The notes: generated by a model not told the origin, from the letters alone. DNA of 64,000 nucleotides from Tissierellia bacterium (GCA_030529425.1 JAUMWX010000003.1:124001-188000), one strand, 5' to 3'. Shown: positions 35,474 through 44,821, counted from the stretch's first letter. A program made the numbers and translations.

Positions 35474-35574
35474 ATATCCCCCTGTAATTTGATGGCAACT
35501 GGTTCCGAAATTATTTGGTTACAATCAGTTATATAATATATTTAAATAAATTACCTTTTTCATTTACAATCAAA

Positions 35575-36987
35575 TCATCCCCCGAAGTTGAAAACTCCTA
35601 TCAAAAGCACCCAAGATAATCCGTAATAAGTTATTACGGCAACTAGGTCATTTAAAGTTGTTATCAACGGTCCTGAAGCAACCGCAGGATCTATGCCCGC
35701 TTTTTTAAATGTCATCGGCACCAAAGTTCCTGTTAAGCTAGCTATGACCATAGAAAGTAACAATGAAATTCCTATACATCCCGAAACTGCGAAAGAAAAG
35801 AATAAATCCTCTTTTTTGAAAAAATATATAAACAATCCAACGCAGACAAAAGATATAAAACCCAGTACAAAACCGTTAAACAATCCTATCTTTACCTCTT
35901 TTCCTATCAATCTCAACTTATCTTTATATCTTACATCTTCATCCATAAGTACTCGAATCGTCACCGCCAATGATTGAGTGCCGACATTTCCCGCCATATC
36001 CAAAATCAAAGACTGAAACATGATAATAATTGTAAGTTGAGAAACAACCTTCTCAAATACTCCAACAACAGATGAAACTATCAAACCCAATGCCAAAAGT
36101 ACAAAGAGCCATGGAATCCTCTTTGCTACACTCACTTTGACGGATTCTTTAATGTCCTCTTCCGCAATCAATCCCGCAAGCTTTGCATAATCTTCCTGCA
36201 TTTCATCTCCGACCAATTCCACCATCGTTTGTGATGTAATCACACCTATGAGATGATTATTTTGGTTTAATACCGGAATAGAGTCTTCAGAATAGTCCCT
36301 CAAATTCTCCAAGCAGTCTTCTATTCTCTCTTTAGCGTACACATATGGATATGCCGTCTTTATTATTTCATCCAATTTTGTGTTTTCACGAGCGATTATC
36401 AAATCCTTAAGATCAATTGCTCCATAAAAATCACCTTCTTTGTTTAGAACATAAATAGTGGAAATATTGTCATTTTCCGCCGCTTGTGCAGTAAGTGCTC
36501 TCATGGCTTCCTTAATTGACATATCGGGCGTTACTCTTATATAGTTCGTTGACATGATGCTTCCTATTTCATCTTCATCAAAATCGAGCAACATTCTTAT
36601 ATTCTTTCCGTCCTCATCACCCATCAGATCAATTATAATATCTCTCTCAATTTTGCTGATAATTTGAAGATAGTCGGTTACGATATCATCTTCCATATAG
36701 CTCAAAATTTCCATTTTTTTCTTGATATTGATACTGGACAAATAAGGTCTTAAGTCATCCAAATATTCGAGTATGTCCGAAACTTGTTCCGTGTCCAGAC
36801 TGAATATAAGTTTCATTCTTGCTTCTTCACTTAGTTTTCCGAGAACATCGGCAATATCACTGTCATGGTAGTTTAACAGTTTCTTTTTTATCACTCTTGG
36901 AGTAAGATTACTCTCTAAAATATCGACTATTTCCTTTTGAACATCAACTTTATTATTTATTGCTTGTTCATAAATTTCTTTTTCCAT
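35575..36987 (-). CDS. mgtE: Magnesium transporter MgtE
   Basis: 470-residue magnesium channel. Order: N-terminal superhelical domain (about 1-140), two CBS domains (about 145-270) that sense magnesium, plug helix, and five membrane helices ending in the conserved PLITTLNDLVAVITYYG, whose Asp lines the pore. GNVGTQSLAV and GIDPAVASGP are family signatures. The ribosome site is GGGGGAG. A leader with a short acidic uORF and competing hairpins lies upstream and probably controls expression by magnesium. Confidence 0.95.
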   Translation of the reverse strand: MEKEIYEQAINNKVDVQKEIVDILESNLTPRVIKKKLLNYHDSDIADVLGKLSEEARMKLIFSLDTEQVSDILEYLDDLRPYLSSINIKKKMEILSYMEDDIVTDYLQIISKIERDIIIDLMGDEDGKNIRMLLDFDEDEIGSIMSTNYIRVTPDMSIKEAMRALTAQAAENDNISTIYVLNKEGDFYGAIDLKDLIIARENTKLDEIIKTAYPYVYAKERIEDCLENLRDYSEDSIPVLNQNNHLIGVITSQTMVELVGDEMQEDYAKLAGLIAEEDIKESVKVSVAKRIPWLFVLLALGLIVSSVVGVFEKVVSQLTIIIMFQSLILDMAGNVGTQSLAVTIRVLMDEDVRYKDKLRLIGKEVKIGLFNGFVLGFISFVCVGLFIYFFKKEDLFFSFAVSGCIGISLLLSMVIASLTGTLVPMTFKKAGIDPAVASGPLITTLNDLVAVITYYGLSWVLLIGVFNFGG

Positions 36988-37001
36988 TTCTCCCCCTTTT
37001 A

Positions 37002-37089
37002 GGATAATGGTGCAAAAAAACCATTATCTTCAATAGGATAATGGTTAAAACTCAATGAATGACAATATCTTTAAGTACAACCATCTCCT
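37002..37089 (-). promoter_or_regulatory. mgtE leader: competing antiterminator and terminator hairpins
   Basis: In minus-strand RNA the terminator is AACCATTATC (37046-37037) with GATAATGGTT (37028-37019), followed by seven T (37020-37014). Upstream AGGAGATGGTT (37089-37079), at the uORF stop, can pair with the left arm AACCATTATCCT (37046-37035) through ATGGTT/AACCAT and AGGA/TCCT, which would prevent the terminator. A further copy of ACCATTATCC (37012-37003) can pair with the right arm. Such mutually exclusive folds are the hallmark of transcription attenuation. Confidence 0.65.
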
Positions 37090-37126
37090 ATTTGTTAAAA
37101 CTTCGATACTTATCGCTATCGTCCAT
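37088..37126 (-). CDS. mgtE leader peptide, 12 residues
   Basis: A tiny reading frame, MDDSDKYRSFNK, begins 16 bases after the -10 element and has a strong ribosome site (AGAGGTG, four bases before the ATG). Its N terminus DDSD is strongly acidic. Runs of Asp/Glu (and Pro) directly after the start are known to destabilise translating ribosomes at low magnesium, the principle behind E. coli/Salmonella MgtL. The stop codon lies inside the antiterminator arm, so ribosome position would decide the fold. A second possible frame of ten codons starts at 37084 but lacks spacing to a ribosome site. Confidence 0.6.
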   Translation of the reverse strand: MDDSDKYRSFNK

Positions 37127-37146
37127 AATTCACCTCTCTGTATTAA

Positions 37147-37175
37147 ATTTTACACTTTATAATATATATATTCAA
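37147..37175 (-). promoter_or_regulatory. mgtE promoter
   Basis: Minus-strand -35 TTGAAT (37170-37175), 17-base spacer, -10 TAAAAT (37147-37152). Transcription would start near 37140, placing the leader peptide ATG about 14 bases into the RNA. Confidence 0.6.
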
Positions 37176-37186
37176 CCTTATAAATT

Positions 37187-37882
37187 CTATAAACTCAATT
37201 TCCTGTCTTCTAAATACTTAACTACCATCTCGGCACTTCTTTCGCTGGTTTTTTGAAGATTTGACATAAAATCAATATTGCTATTGTCATGATAAACAAT
37301 ATCGGACAAGGATCTTACAATTACAAAGGGAGTCTTCAGCCTTGAACATACCTGACCTATAGCTCCCGATTCCATATCGCATGCAATCGCGGTTGGAAAG
37401 TCTTCCAGAATTTTTTCGAATTTCTCCTCTTCACCTACAAAAATATCTCCACTTACAATATCTCCGATGTATAAACTAAACTTCATATCAATTGAAGAAA
37501 AAGCTTCCTTTACCCTTTCCGTCAAATCATTTGAACTTTCAAAGAGCTTTCCCTTTCCTTCAATACCGTCAATATAACTGGTGTCAAAGTCATGCTGAAT
37601 CACATTTTGGGACAATACCACATCCATGGTGTTTTGTCTCTCCAAAAGTCCTCCTGCGGTTCCGATATTTATAACTTCCTCGACATCAAAATTACTCAAG
37701 AGTATCGTCGTCGCCATGCTTGCTGCAACTTTTCCTACTCCGCTCAAACAAATTACGACTTCTTTATCCAATATTTTTCCGGTATAAAATATATGTTCAG
37801 ATATAAATTTTGTTTCCAAATTTTTTACATGTTTTTTTATGGCGTCAACTTCAACCTTCATTGCACCTATAATTCCAATCAT
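37187..37882 (-). CDS. mtnN: 5'-methylthioadenosine/S-adenosylhomocysteine nucleosidase
   Basis: 231-residue cytoplasmic enzyme that removes adenine from MTA and SAH. Typical parts are MIGIIGAMKVEV at the N terminus, GVGKVAASMATT, INIGTAGGL, the catalytic Glu region AIACDMESGAIGQVC, and the catalytic Asp in VRSLSDIV. ATG at 37882 follows AAGGAG; an upstream extension would run through the hairpin and is rejected. Adenine and methyl-cycle salvage is its role. It is single, sitting between the iron ABC operon and mgtE. Confidence 0.93.
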   Translation of the reverse strand: MIGIIGAMKVEVDAIKKHVKNLETKFISEHIFYTGKILDKEVVICLSGVGKVAASMATTILLSNFDVEEVINIGTAGGLLERQNTMDVVLSQNVIQHDFDTSYIDGIEGKGKLFESSNDLTERVKEAFSSIDMKFSLYIGDIVSGDIFVGEEEKFEKILEDFPTAIACDMESGAIGQVCSRLKTPFVIVRSLSDIVYHDNSNIDFMSNLQKTSERSAEMVVKYLEDRKLSL

Positions 37883-37903
37883 AAAACACTCCTTAAAAAG
37901 ATT

Positions 37904-37934
37904 AAAGGAAAATATGAATCTCATATTTTCCTTT
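37904..37934 (-). terminator. 14-bp hairpin between the iron ABC operon and mtnN
   Basis: AAAGGAAAATATGA / TCATATTTTCCTTT is a perfect stem with a three-base loop, followed on the minus strand by ATCTTTTTAAGGAG. The T tract runs directly into the mtnN ribosome site, so either mtnN is transcribed through this hairpin (attenuation) or its promoter is unusually close. Confidence 0.75.
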
Positions 37935-37971
37935 AGTTTAACATAAGAAATCGCATTATCAAAGCAATTTG

Positions 37972-38610
37972 TTAATTATTTTTAATAATCTTGTCAATTT
38001 GACCATCTTTTATATATATAATCCTGTCAACCAAATCATGAGCATCCTCAATATCATGAGTTACTAAAATAGCCGTTGTATTTGCTCTTTGCAAAATCTC
38101 TTTAATTTCTTTTCTAACACTCTTTTTCAAGTTTGCGTCAAGATTTGAAAATGGCTCATCCAATAAAAGCACCTTGGGATTTGCAGCCAAACTTCTCGCG
38201 ATTGCCACTCTTTGCTTCTCTCCACCGCTAAGCTCGTAAGGATATCTCTTTTTGTATTCTTTCATTCGTATTAAATTCAACATTTCGTCAACTATCGGAT
38301 CCTTATGAGATTTAAGAGAAAATGCTATATTTTTTTCAACATTCAGATGCGGAAAAAGTGCATAATCTTGAAATACCAATCCAATATCTCTTTTTTCACA
38401 TTGAAGTTTTGTAATATCCTTGTCTTCAAGATGCAAAGTACCTGCGGTTGGAAACTCAAGCCCTGCTATAATATTCAAAAGAGTAGATTTACCGCTTCCC
38501 GAACTACCTAAAATGGCGACAATTTCACCTTCGTTAACTTTAAAACTTATATTATTGAGTATCATTTTCTTTTTATCGTAAGAAAATGATACATTATCAA
38601 GATTTAACAT
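37972..38610 (-). CDS. Iron(III) ABC transporter ATP-binding protein
   Basis: 212-residue ABC ATPase, short for the FbpC/PotA group because the C-terminal regulatory TOBE domain is missing. Walker A GSSGSGKST, Q-loop LVFQDYALFPHL, signature ELSGGEKQR and Walker B VLLLDEPFSNLD are intact. It powers the neighbouring FbpB-like permease and overlaps it by 14 bases. Iron is inferred from the binding protein of the operon. Confidence 0.88.
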   Translation of the reverse strand: MLNLDNVSFSYDKKKMILNNISFKVNEGEIVAILGSSGSGKSTLLNIIAGLEFPTAGTLHLEDKDITKLQCEKRDIGLVFQDYALFPHLNVEKNIAFSLKSHKDPIVDEMLNLIRMKEYKKRYPYELSGGEKQRVAIARSLAANPKVLLLDEPFSNLDANLKKSVRKEIKEILQRANTTAILVTHDIEDAHDLVDRIIYIKDGQIDKIIKNN

Positions 38611-40201
38611 AATTTTTCTCCCTATATAACATTGTCAAAGATACCGCCAGCACGCCCAATACTATAATTATCAAGCTCGGTATGGAAGCTTCGGCATATT
38701 GTTCATTATAAGCATACATGTGGACTCTTCCGGTCAATGTTTCAACATTGTATGGCTTTAACATCAAAGTTATCGGCAATTCTTTTACAACTTCCAAGAA
38801 AACAAGTAAAAAGCTCGTAAGTAATGTTGGAAACATAAGAGGAAGATCCACTCTAAAAAATGTTACCACTCCATTTTTCCCAAGTGTATGACTGGCTTTG
38901 AATAGATTCGGATTTATTTTTCTGTATCCTGAATAAATATTATTATAGCTTACCGCCAAAAATCTAACTACATACGCAAATATCAAAATAAAAACACTTG
39001 TAGATATTACCAAAACCTTTTCCTGTATTCCGATGCTTCGATAAAACGGTGTAAGTAATTTATCGATATCAATGAAAGTAAACAATACTGAAAGTCCTAT
39101 TATTACCCCCGGAACACTATAACCCATAGTTGCAAGTCTTGATATGAAAGAGGTAAATTTATTGGAATGCTCCTTTGTAAAATTTGCAATTATAAAAGAT
39201 ATCAAAACACTGATAAAAGCCGCCATTCCAGAATAGTAGAATGTTGAAAAAATTATGCCCAGCAACTCATAATTTACTACTTTATTTACGACAAAATACG
39301 CATTATGAAGTAATTGTATAAGAGGTATTATAAAACACAAAAAAAGTACAAATGTCAAATAAGAATAGATAAATGCTTTTGATCTCTTATCAGTTCCTAT
39401 CAATTTCGCCATGTTTGTCTTTGAACTGGTAAAATATCTCAACTTTCTTCTCATTCTTGATTCAACAAGAACAATGGAAAGTATGATAACCAACAATATC
39501 GCAGAAAGTTTTATCGCACCATTAAAATCTCCGTAATTTTGCCATGTTTTATAAATTCCCGTAGAGAAAGCTTGAACTCCATAGTAATCAACCACTCCAA
39601 AATCGCTTACCAGCTCCATGATTACCAATGTAACTCCCGCCACTATCGGCAGTCTTGCAATGGGCAATCCTACCTTGAAAAACAGCTTAAATGCATTAGC
39701 CTTTAGGATTCTTGCATTGTCAATTAACGATGCACTGGAATTTTTGTAAAAACTTAAACACATCAGATAAACATATGGATACAAGGTAACTATGTAAATA
39801 AATATAGCTCCTTTGAAATTCATTATGTCAAAATGCTTATTAATTCCGAAAAGTTCCAAAAACTTATTTAGCAAACCACCTCTATATGTGAAGTCCGCAT
39901 ATGAATACGCACCTATATATGCGGGTATCGCCAAAGGTAACGCAAGCAAAACTTTAAATAGTTTTCTGAATGGAAAATCGTAAAAACTTACAATCCAAGC
40001 GAGAGACACTCCCAACAGTGCAGTAAAAAATCCTACTATGAGTGTCATAATTAAAGTGTTCTGACTGTATATTAGCAATAAATTGCTTTTTAAAGTCCAT
40101 TCTGAGTTATTAAATACCTGCATTAGCAAATATATTATTGGTGATACTATAAAAATTAAACCAATAATGCCTAATATATGAATTAATGATATTCTTTTCA
40201 T
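38597..40201 (-). CDS. Iron(III) ABC transporter permease (FbpB-type, fused)
   Basis: 534-residue permease with about twelve helices, that is two fused BPD-type permease halves as in FbpB/FutB/SfuB. The EAA loops can be seen at DNARILKANAFKLFFKVGLPIARLP-like and ASHTLGKNGVVTFFRVDLPLMFP-like positions. It lies 33 bases after the binding-protein gene and overlaps the ATPase gene. No ribosome site stronger than TAAAATG context is seen, consistent with coupling within the operon. Confidence 0.88.
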   Translation of the reverse strand: MKRISLIHILGIIGLIFIVSPIIYLLMQVFNNSEWTLKSNLLLIYSQNTLIMTLIVGFFTALLGVSLAWIVSFYDFPFRKLFKVLLALPLAIPAYIGAYSYADFTYRGGLLNKFLELFGINKHFDIMNFKGAIFIYIVTLYPYVYLMCLSFYKNSSASLIDNARILKANAFKLFFKVGLPIARLPIVAGVTLVIMELVSDFGVVDYYGVQAFSTGIYKTWQNYGDFNGAIKLSAILLVIILSIVLVESRMRRKLRYFTSSKTNMAKLIGTDKRSKAFIYSYLTFVLFLCFIIPLIQLLHNAYFVVNKVVNYELLGIIFSTFYYSGMAAFISVLISFIIANFTKEHSNKFTSFISRLATMGYSVPGVIIGLSVLFTFIDIDKLLTPFYRSIGIQEKVLVISTSVFILIFAYVVRFLAVSYNNIYSGYRKINPNLFKASHTLGKNGVVTFFRVDLPLMFPTLLTSFLLVFLEVVKELPITLMLKPYNVETLTGRVHMYAYNEQYAEASIPSLIIIVLGVLAVSLTMLYREKNYVKS

Positions 40202-40234
40202 TTTAATTTGATAGAAAAAAATAGCACATAAGTG

Positions 40235-41341
40235 CTATTTCCATTCTGCTTCGTCCATAATTTCTTGGGCTTTTTTATTGTTAACTCCAAGAATTGATAA
40301 ATTGATATCTTGTCTTTTGAATGTTCCCCAAGATTTCAATAATTCATTTTCCACAGCAACTTTAGGATTTACAGGGAATTCATAATTTGCTGAAGAAAAT
40401 TTTTCTTGAACTTCAGCGCTTGATAGGTATTCTAACAACTTAACAGCATTTTCTTTGTTTTTAGAACCTTTCAAGATTCCCGCACCACTTACATTCACAT
40501 GTGTACCTGTTGTTTGTTGATTAGGGAAGAAAACTCCTACCTTGGATACTGCATCTTTTTCTTCAGGTTTGTCGGAGTTTTTCATTACACCTATATAATA
40601 GCTGTTAACAATTGCTAAATCAGCTTCTCCGGCAGCAACCGCTTTTACTTGATCTCTGTCATTTCCCTTAGGATCTCTGGCAAAATTCTTTACCAATCCT
40701 TTAACCCATTCCTTAGTCTTTTCTTCACCGTTGATTTCTATTAATGAAGCAACCAATGATTGATTGTAAACATGTGAGCTTGGTCTTGTAACAACCTTAC
40801 CTTTCCATTTGTCTGTAGCTAAATCTTCATAAGTAGACAAATCTTCAGGTTTAACTCTTTCCAATGAGTAAGCTATAATACGCGCTCTCATTGTTAAAGC
40901 TGTCCACATGTCATCATTGTCTCTGTAAATTGCAGGAACATTTTCATGTACAACTTTTGAACCGATAGGTTGGAATAATCCTTTTTCTTTAGCTTGTGCC
41001 AATTTTCCCGCATCGGCTGTATAGAATAAATCTGCAGGTGAATCAGCTCCGGCTTTTTCAATTTCTTCCAATAATGCTTTTGCATCAGCTTTTTTTACTT
41101 CAACAGTAATACCTGTTTTTTCCTTGAAAGCATCATATAGAGCCTTATCCGTATCATAATGTCTTGATGTGTAAAGAACTACTTTTCCTTCAGACTTATC
41201 CTCTTTTTTATCAGCAGGTTTTTCATCTTTCTTTTCTTCGACAACTTTTTTGTCATCTTTCGGCTTTTCAGCAGGTTTATTTGATGTGCCACATCCAACT
41301 ACCATTAAAGCCACAAGTAATAAGCTAAGTAATTTTTTCAT
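40235..41341 (-). CDS. Iron(III)-binding lipoprotein (FbpA/FutA-type)
   Basis: 368-residue lipoprotein with lipobox VVGC, a Lys/Glu/Asp-rich linker (about 22-52) and a periplasmic-binding-protein-like fold starting GKVVLYTSRHYDTD. The NSYYIGVM segment contains the paired tyrosines that ligate iron in FutA/FbpA, supporting ferric iron as substrate. The ATG at 41341 follows GGAGG. First gene of the operon. Confidence 0.88.
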   Translation of the reverse strand: MKKLLSLLLVALMVVGCGTSNKPAEKPKDDKKVVEEKKDEKPADKKEDKSEGKVVLYTSRHYDTDKALYDAFKEKTGITVEVKKADAKALLEEIEKAGADSPADLFYTADAGKLAQAKEKGLFQPIGSKVVHENVPAIYRDNDDMWTALTMRARIIAYSLERVKPEDLSTYEDLATDKWKGKVVTRPSSHVYNQSLVASLIEINGEEKTKEWVKGLVKNFARDPKGNDRDQVKAVAAGEADLAIVNSYYIGVMKNSDKPEEKDAVSKVGVFFPNQQTTGTHVNVSGAGILKGSKNKENAVKLLEYLSSAEVQEKFSSANYEFPVNPKVAVENELLKSWGTFKRQDINLSILGVNNKKAQEIMDEAEWK

Positions 41342-41410
41342 ACTTCCTCCTAATGTAAAATAAATGGTTTCCCATATATAAAAACTTATTTTTCGGCAAT
41401 GCCGCACAAC

Positions 41411-41444
41411 AAAAAATAAGAATACTAAAGTTAGCATATTCTTA
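41411..41444 (-). terminator. Terminator between the GNAT gene and the iron ABC operon
   Basis: TAAGAATA / TATTCTTA perfect stem with a 12-base loop followed by six T on the minus strand (41411-41416). The iron operon promoter should be downstream; TTGCCG with a TATATG/TATGGG -10 candidate is seen there but is weak. Confidence 0.65.
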
Positions 41445-41541
41445 CTTTAAGTTAGTTATAAATTACCATATATAGTCAATCTTTGTCAATGATACAGTTT
41501 GAAAATTACTCTTATTTTGTAACTATATTAAATAAAATTAA

Positions 41542-42051
41542 TCACAAATTATTTTTTATTCTTGTAAAGTATTGTTCTTCATTTTCGTGGTGAATATATG
41601 CACCGTTCTTTATTTGAGTTCTTAATGAAGCTATATTATATTTGTTTACGGACATATATATTTCATCTTCGGAAATTATTTTCCAAGCCTTTTTAATAGT
41701 CATTTCCAAGCCTTTTGTGGCATATCCTCTACCTCTGTATTCTTTTTTAATTCCATATCCTATGTGACCTGCTCCCTCAATTAGCGACTTTGTCAAATTA
41801 TACCTGAGTCTGAACAAACCCACTATTTTGTCATCATCCCAAAGAAATAATTCAATCTGAGGAGATCTGTTTTCTGGCAAGTCTATTCCTTTAGCATGAT
41901 TTATATACCTTGGAAGAACAACATCCCTGAATTCTTCAAAACTAAGTCCGTGAAACCTGTTTACAAATCCGTTCTCATCCAAAGGCAAATCTCGTATATA
42001 CTCATATTCCTTTTCAATATCCTCAATATTTGCTTCTCTTAAATATAACAT
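41542..42051 (-). CDS. GNAT family N-acetyltransferase
   Basis: 169-residue acetyltransferase. The acetyl-CoA loop is in GYGIKKEYRGRGYATKGLEM, and the later strand NKYNIASLRTQIKNGAYI is typical. Acceptor unknown. ATG at 42051 preferred over GTG nine bases upstream because AAGGTGGG stands in front. It is separated from nrdG by a terminator and from the iron operon by another, so it is monocistronic. Confidence 0.83.
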   Translation of the reverse strand: MLYLREANIEDIEKEYEYIRDLPLDENGFVNRFHGLSFEEFRDVVLPRYINHAKGIDLPENRSPQIELFLWDDDKIVGLFRLRYNLTKSLIEGAGHIGYGIKKEYRGRGYATKGLEMTIKKAWKIISEDEIYMSVNKYNIASLRTQIKNGAYIHHENEEQYFTRIKNNL

Positions 42052-42122
42052 ATTTCCCACCTTTTAATTAATTCGACACGAGCAAATTGTACCGATTTTC
42101 AATCAAATTGCATATTTATAAA

Positions 42123-42160
42123 AAATTTGGCAATGACTCAACATTGACATTGCCAAATTT
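42123..42160 (-). terminator. Terminator of nrdDG
   Basis: AAATTTGGCAATG / CATTGCCAAATTT, 13-bp perfect stem with a 12-base loop, overlapping the nrdG stop, followed on the minus strand by TTTATAAATATG. Confidence 0.85.
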
Positions 42161-42656
42161 AATTATACTTTTCAATTAGAATTGCTCTGTTTTCTTTTAT
42201 ACTCTTTTGAATATCTATAATTCTCTGATTTGAACTTCCTCGAAATTTCAATTTCAAATCTCTAAGTTCATTTATATATAAGCCGTCTACCAAAACATCG
42301 CACTCAAGAAGTAATTCTTTTCTTTTGTCATCTTCAATGATTTGTTCATAAGTGTATCCCGAATAAACCCATATGCTTTTATTTATCTCTTTTTTTATTT
42401 CCCTTATGACTTCCGTAAGCCAGGTGTTTTGCATAGGCTCACCGCCTAACAAAGTCAATCCAGATACGGCATCATCTTTCAAATATTTGATGACCAGTTC
42501 CGTTTGGGCTTTTGTCCATGTTTCACCGAAACTGAAATCTTGATATGATTCGTTAAAACAAAACGGGCATTTATGAGTACAGCCTGTGACAAATATACTT
42601 GTTCTTATTCCCTCTCCATTTGCTACATCATATTTTCTAATTTGGGCATATCTCAT
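42159..42656 (-). CDS. nrdG: Anaerobic ribonucleotide reductase activating enzyme
   Basis: 165-residue radical SAM activase. The 4Fe-4S motif is CTHKCPFC (CxxxCxxC) preceded by GIRTSIFVTG, and the SAM-binding GGEP is in LTLLGGEPM. It generates the glycyl radical on NrdD. Its ATG overlaps the nrdD stop by four bases. Confidence 0.94.
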   Translation of the reverse strand: MRYAQIRKYDVANGEGIRTSIFVTGCTHKCPFCFNESYQDFSFGETWTKAQTELVIKYLKDDAVSGLTLLGGEPMQNTWLTEVIREIKKEINKSIWVYSGYTYEQIIEDDKRKELLLECDVLVDGLYINELRDLKLKFRGSSNQRIIDIQKSIKENRAILIEKYN

Positions 42657-44797
42657 ATGTGTAATACTCTTGCCTTTATTTCCTTTGTTCTTCCTTCATT
42701 CCAGAAGTTCTCTCCGAGATATCCGCAAGTTCTTCTTATAACGGTCAGTTTATTTCTATCTTTATTGTAACAATTAGGACATTCCCACTCATTATCTTCA
42801 TTTACAATTATTTCGCCGTCAAATCCGCATTCATGACAGTAGTCGCTCTTAGTATTAAACTCCGCATACATAATATGATCGTATATAAACCTTACCAATG
42901 TTTCCAAAGCTTCAACATTGTTCGTCATATTAGGTATTTCGGCATATGAGATCATTCCGCCTCTTGAAAGCGGTTGGAATTTACTTTCAAAGTCAAATTT
43001 TTCAAATACGGAAATATTTTCTCTGACATCTACATGATAAGAATTTGTATAATATCCCTTATCGGTCACATCCTTTATTTCTCCGAATCTCGCTCTGTCA
43101 ATCTTACAAAATCTATTTGTAAGACTCTCTGCAGGCGTTCCGTACAGAGCAAATCCTAGTCCGGTTTCAGCCTTCCATGTGTCAACTGCATCTTTCATTT
43201 TATTCATTACCTTAAGGGCGAATTCTTCTCCCCCTTCAGTATGACTTTCTCCTGTCATCAACTTTGTCAACTCGTACAATCCGATATATCCCATTGATAT
43301 GGTTGCATATCCGTTTTCCAGAAGTTTTGAAACCTTTTCTCCCTTCGCAAGTCTCGATATTGCACCGTATTGCCAGTGAACAGGACTTACATCACTTGTA
43401 ACATTTTTAAGCAATTCATATCTTAACAATAAAGATTTTTTTATTAATTCCAATCTTTTATCTAAAATTTCCCAAAACTTTTCTTCGTTTCCCTTTGCAA
43501 GTATACCGATTTGAGGAAGGTTTAGAGATACGACTCCCATATTGAATCTTCCTTCAAATACATATTCTCCCTTTTCATTTTTCCATGGTGCCAAAAATGA
43601 CCTACATCCCATTGGTGAAAAAACATTTCCGGCGTAATATTTTTTCATTAATTTTGCCGAAATATAGTCCGGATACATTCTTTTCGCCGTGCATTCAGCA
43701 GCAAGCTTAGTAAGGTAATAATATTTTGAATCAGGATGAACATTATGTTCATCAAGTACATAAATTAATTTAGGGAATGCAGGAGTGACATAGACATCAT
43801 TGTCATTTTTTATACCTTCAAGCCTTTGTTTTAATATTTCTTCAGTTATTAATGCAGCTTCCTTTTCGTACTCATAACCCGGTGTAAAATGCATAAACAA
43901 AGTGACAAATGGTGCCTGACCGTTAGTCGTCATCAAGGTATTAATTTGATACTGAATTGTTTGAATTCCGTCCTTTACTTCCTTTCGGGTTCTCTTCCAT
44001 GCAATTTCCTCAGCTTTTTGAATATCCGGCTCAATATTGTAAATATCTTTCTGCTCTTCAACAACCGCAGCAAAATACTTGTCATACGATTTTCTAACAA
44101 ATGGTGCAAGTATTCTGTCAACACCATTTATACTTTGACCTCCATATTGACCGCTCGCCACTTGAGCTATAATTTGAGTCGTTACGGTACAGGCAACTTG
44201 AAAGCTCTTAGGGGTATCAATTTTTTTTCCATTTATAACGGTTCCGTTTTGTAACATGTCCTCAAGATTAACCAAACAGCAATTAAACATAGGCTGAACT
44301 ATATAGTCCATATCATGAAAATGTATTGCTCCGGAATCATGTGCCAAAACTATATCGGATGGAATTATAAGCCTTCTGGCTATATCCTTCGAAACCTCTC
44401 CCGCTATTAAATCTCTCTGTGTACTTACTATATTTGCATCTTTGTTAGAATTTTCATCCATTACCGAAATATTTGACTTGTTCAAAATACCTACAACTTC
44501 ATCATCTATTGTATTTATATGTCTTTTGAATTCCTGAACTGATCTGTAACTCTCGTACGCCTTGGCAGTGGCAGGGTTATTATATTTCAGCAATTTATAA
44601 TAAACTTGCTCTTCAATTCCGTGTATTGTCATCGGTTCTTTTATAATAGTTGCAAATTCTTCAATTTCATCTGCTATTTGCTGCGCTTGACCAGGTTCAT
44701 AAACTCCGGAAAAAGAATTCATAGCTTTTTCTATCGCAATCACTATTTTATTTTTATCAAAATCAACTTTTTCGCCCGTTCTTTTTATTACTTTCAT
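42653..44797 (-). CDS. nrdD: Anaerobic (class III) ribonucleoside-triphosphate reductase
   Basis: 714-residue enzyme that reduces ribonucleoside triphosphates without oxygen. N-terminal ATP-cone (about 1-95), large catalytic barrel with the cysteines of the active site, C-terminal zinc site (CHECG and CPNC), and the glycyl radical Gly692 in RRTCGYLG. The ATG at 44797 follows a GGGGGG-rich site. Preceded by a good promoter and tandem NrdR boxes. Indicates DNA precursor synthesis under anaerobiosis. Confidence 0.96.
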   Translation of the reverse strand: MKVIKRTGEKVDFDKNKIVIAIEKAMNSFSGVYEPGQAQQIADEIEEFATIIKEPMTIHGIEEQVYYKLLKYNNPATAKAYESYRSVQEFKRHINTIDDEVVGILNKSNISVMDENSNKDANIVSTQRDLIAGEVSKDIARRLIIPSDIVLAHDSGAIHFHDMDYIVQPMFNCCLVNLEDMLQNGTVINGKKIDTPKSFQVACTVTTQIIAQVASGQYGGQSINGVDRILAPFVRKSYDKYFAAVVEEQKDIYNIEPDIQKAEEIAWKRTRKEVKDGIQTIQYQINTLMTTNGQAPFVTLFMHFTPGYEYEKEAALITEEILKQRLEGIKNDNDVYVTPAFPKLIYVLDEHNVHPDSKYYYLTKLAAECTAKRMYPDYISAKLMKKYYAGNVFSPMGCRSFLAPWKNEKGEYVFEGRFNMGVVSLNLPQIGILAKGNEEKFWEILDKRLELIKKSLLLRYELLKNVTSDVSPVHWQYGAISRLAKGEKVSKLLENGYATISMGYIGLYELTKLMTGESHTEGGEEFALKVMNKMKDAVDTWKAETGLGFALYGTPAESLTNRFCKIDRARFGEIKDVTDKGYYTNSYHVDVRENISVFEKFDFESKFQPLSRGGMISYAEIPNMTNNVEALETLVRFIYDHIMYAEFNTKSDYCHECGFDGEIIVNEDNEWECPNCYNKDRNKLTVIRRTCGYLGENFWNEGRTKEIKARVLHI

Positions 44798-44821
44798 ATT
44801 TATCCCCCCATACATAATACA

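Noticed and set aside
37002..37186. M-box (magnesium) riboswitch upstream of mgtE
   Set aside because: The leader lacks the conserved M-box segments; a short uORF with competing hairpins explains it better.
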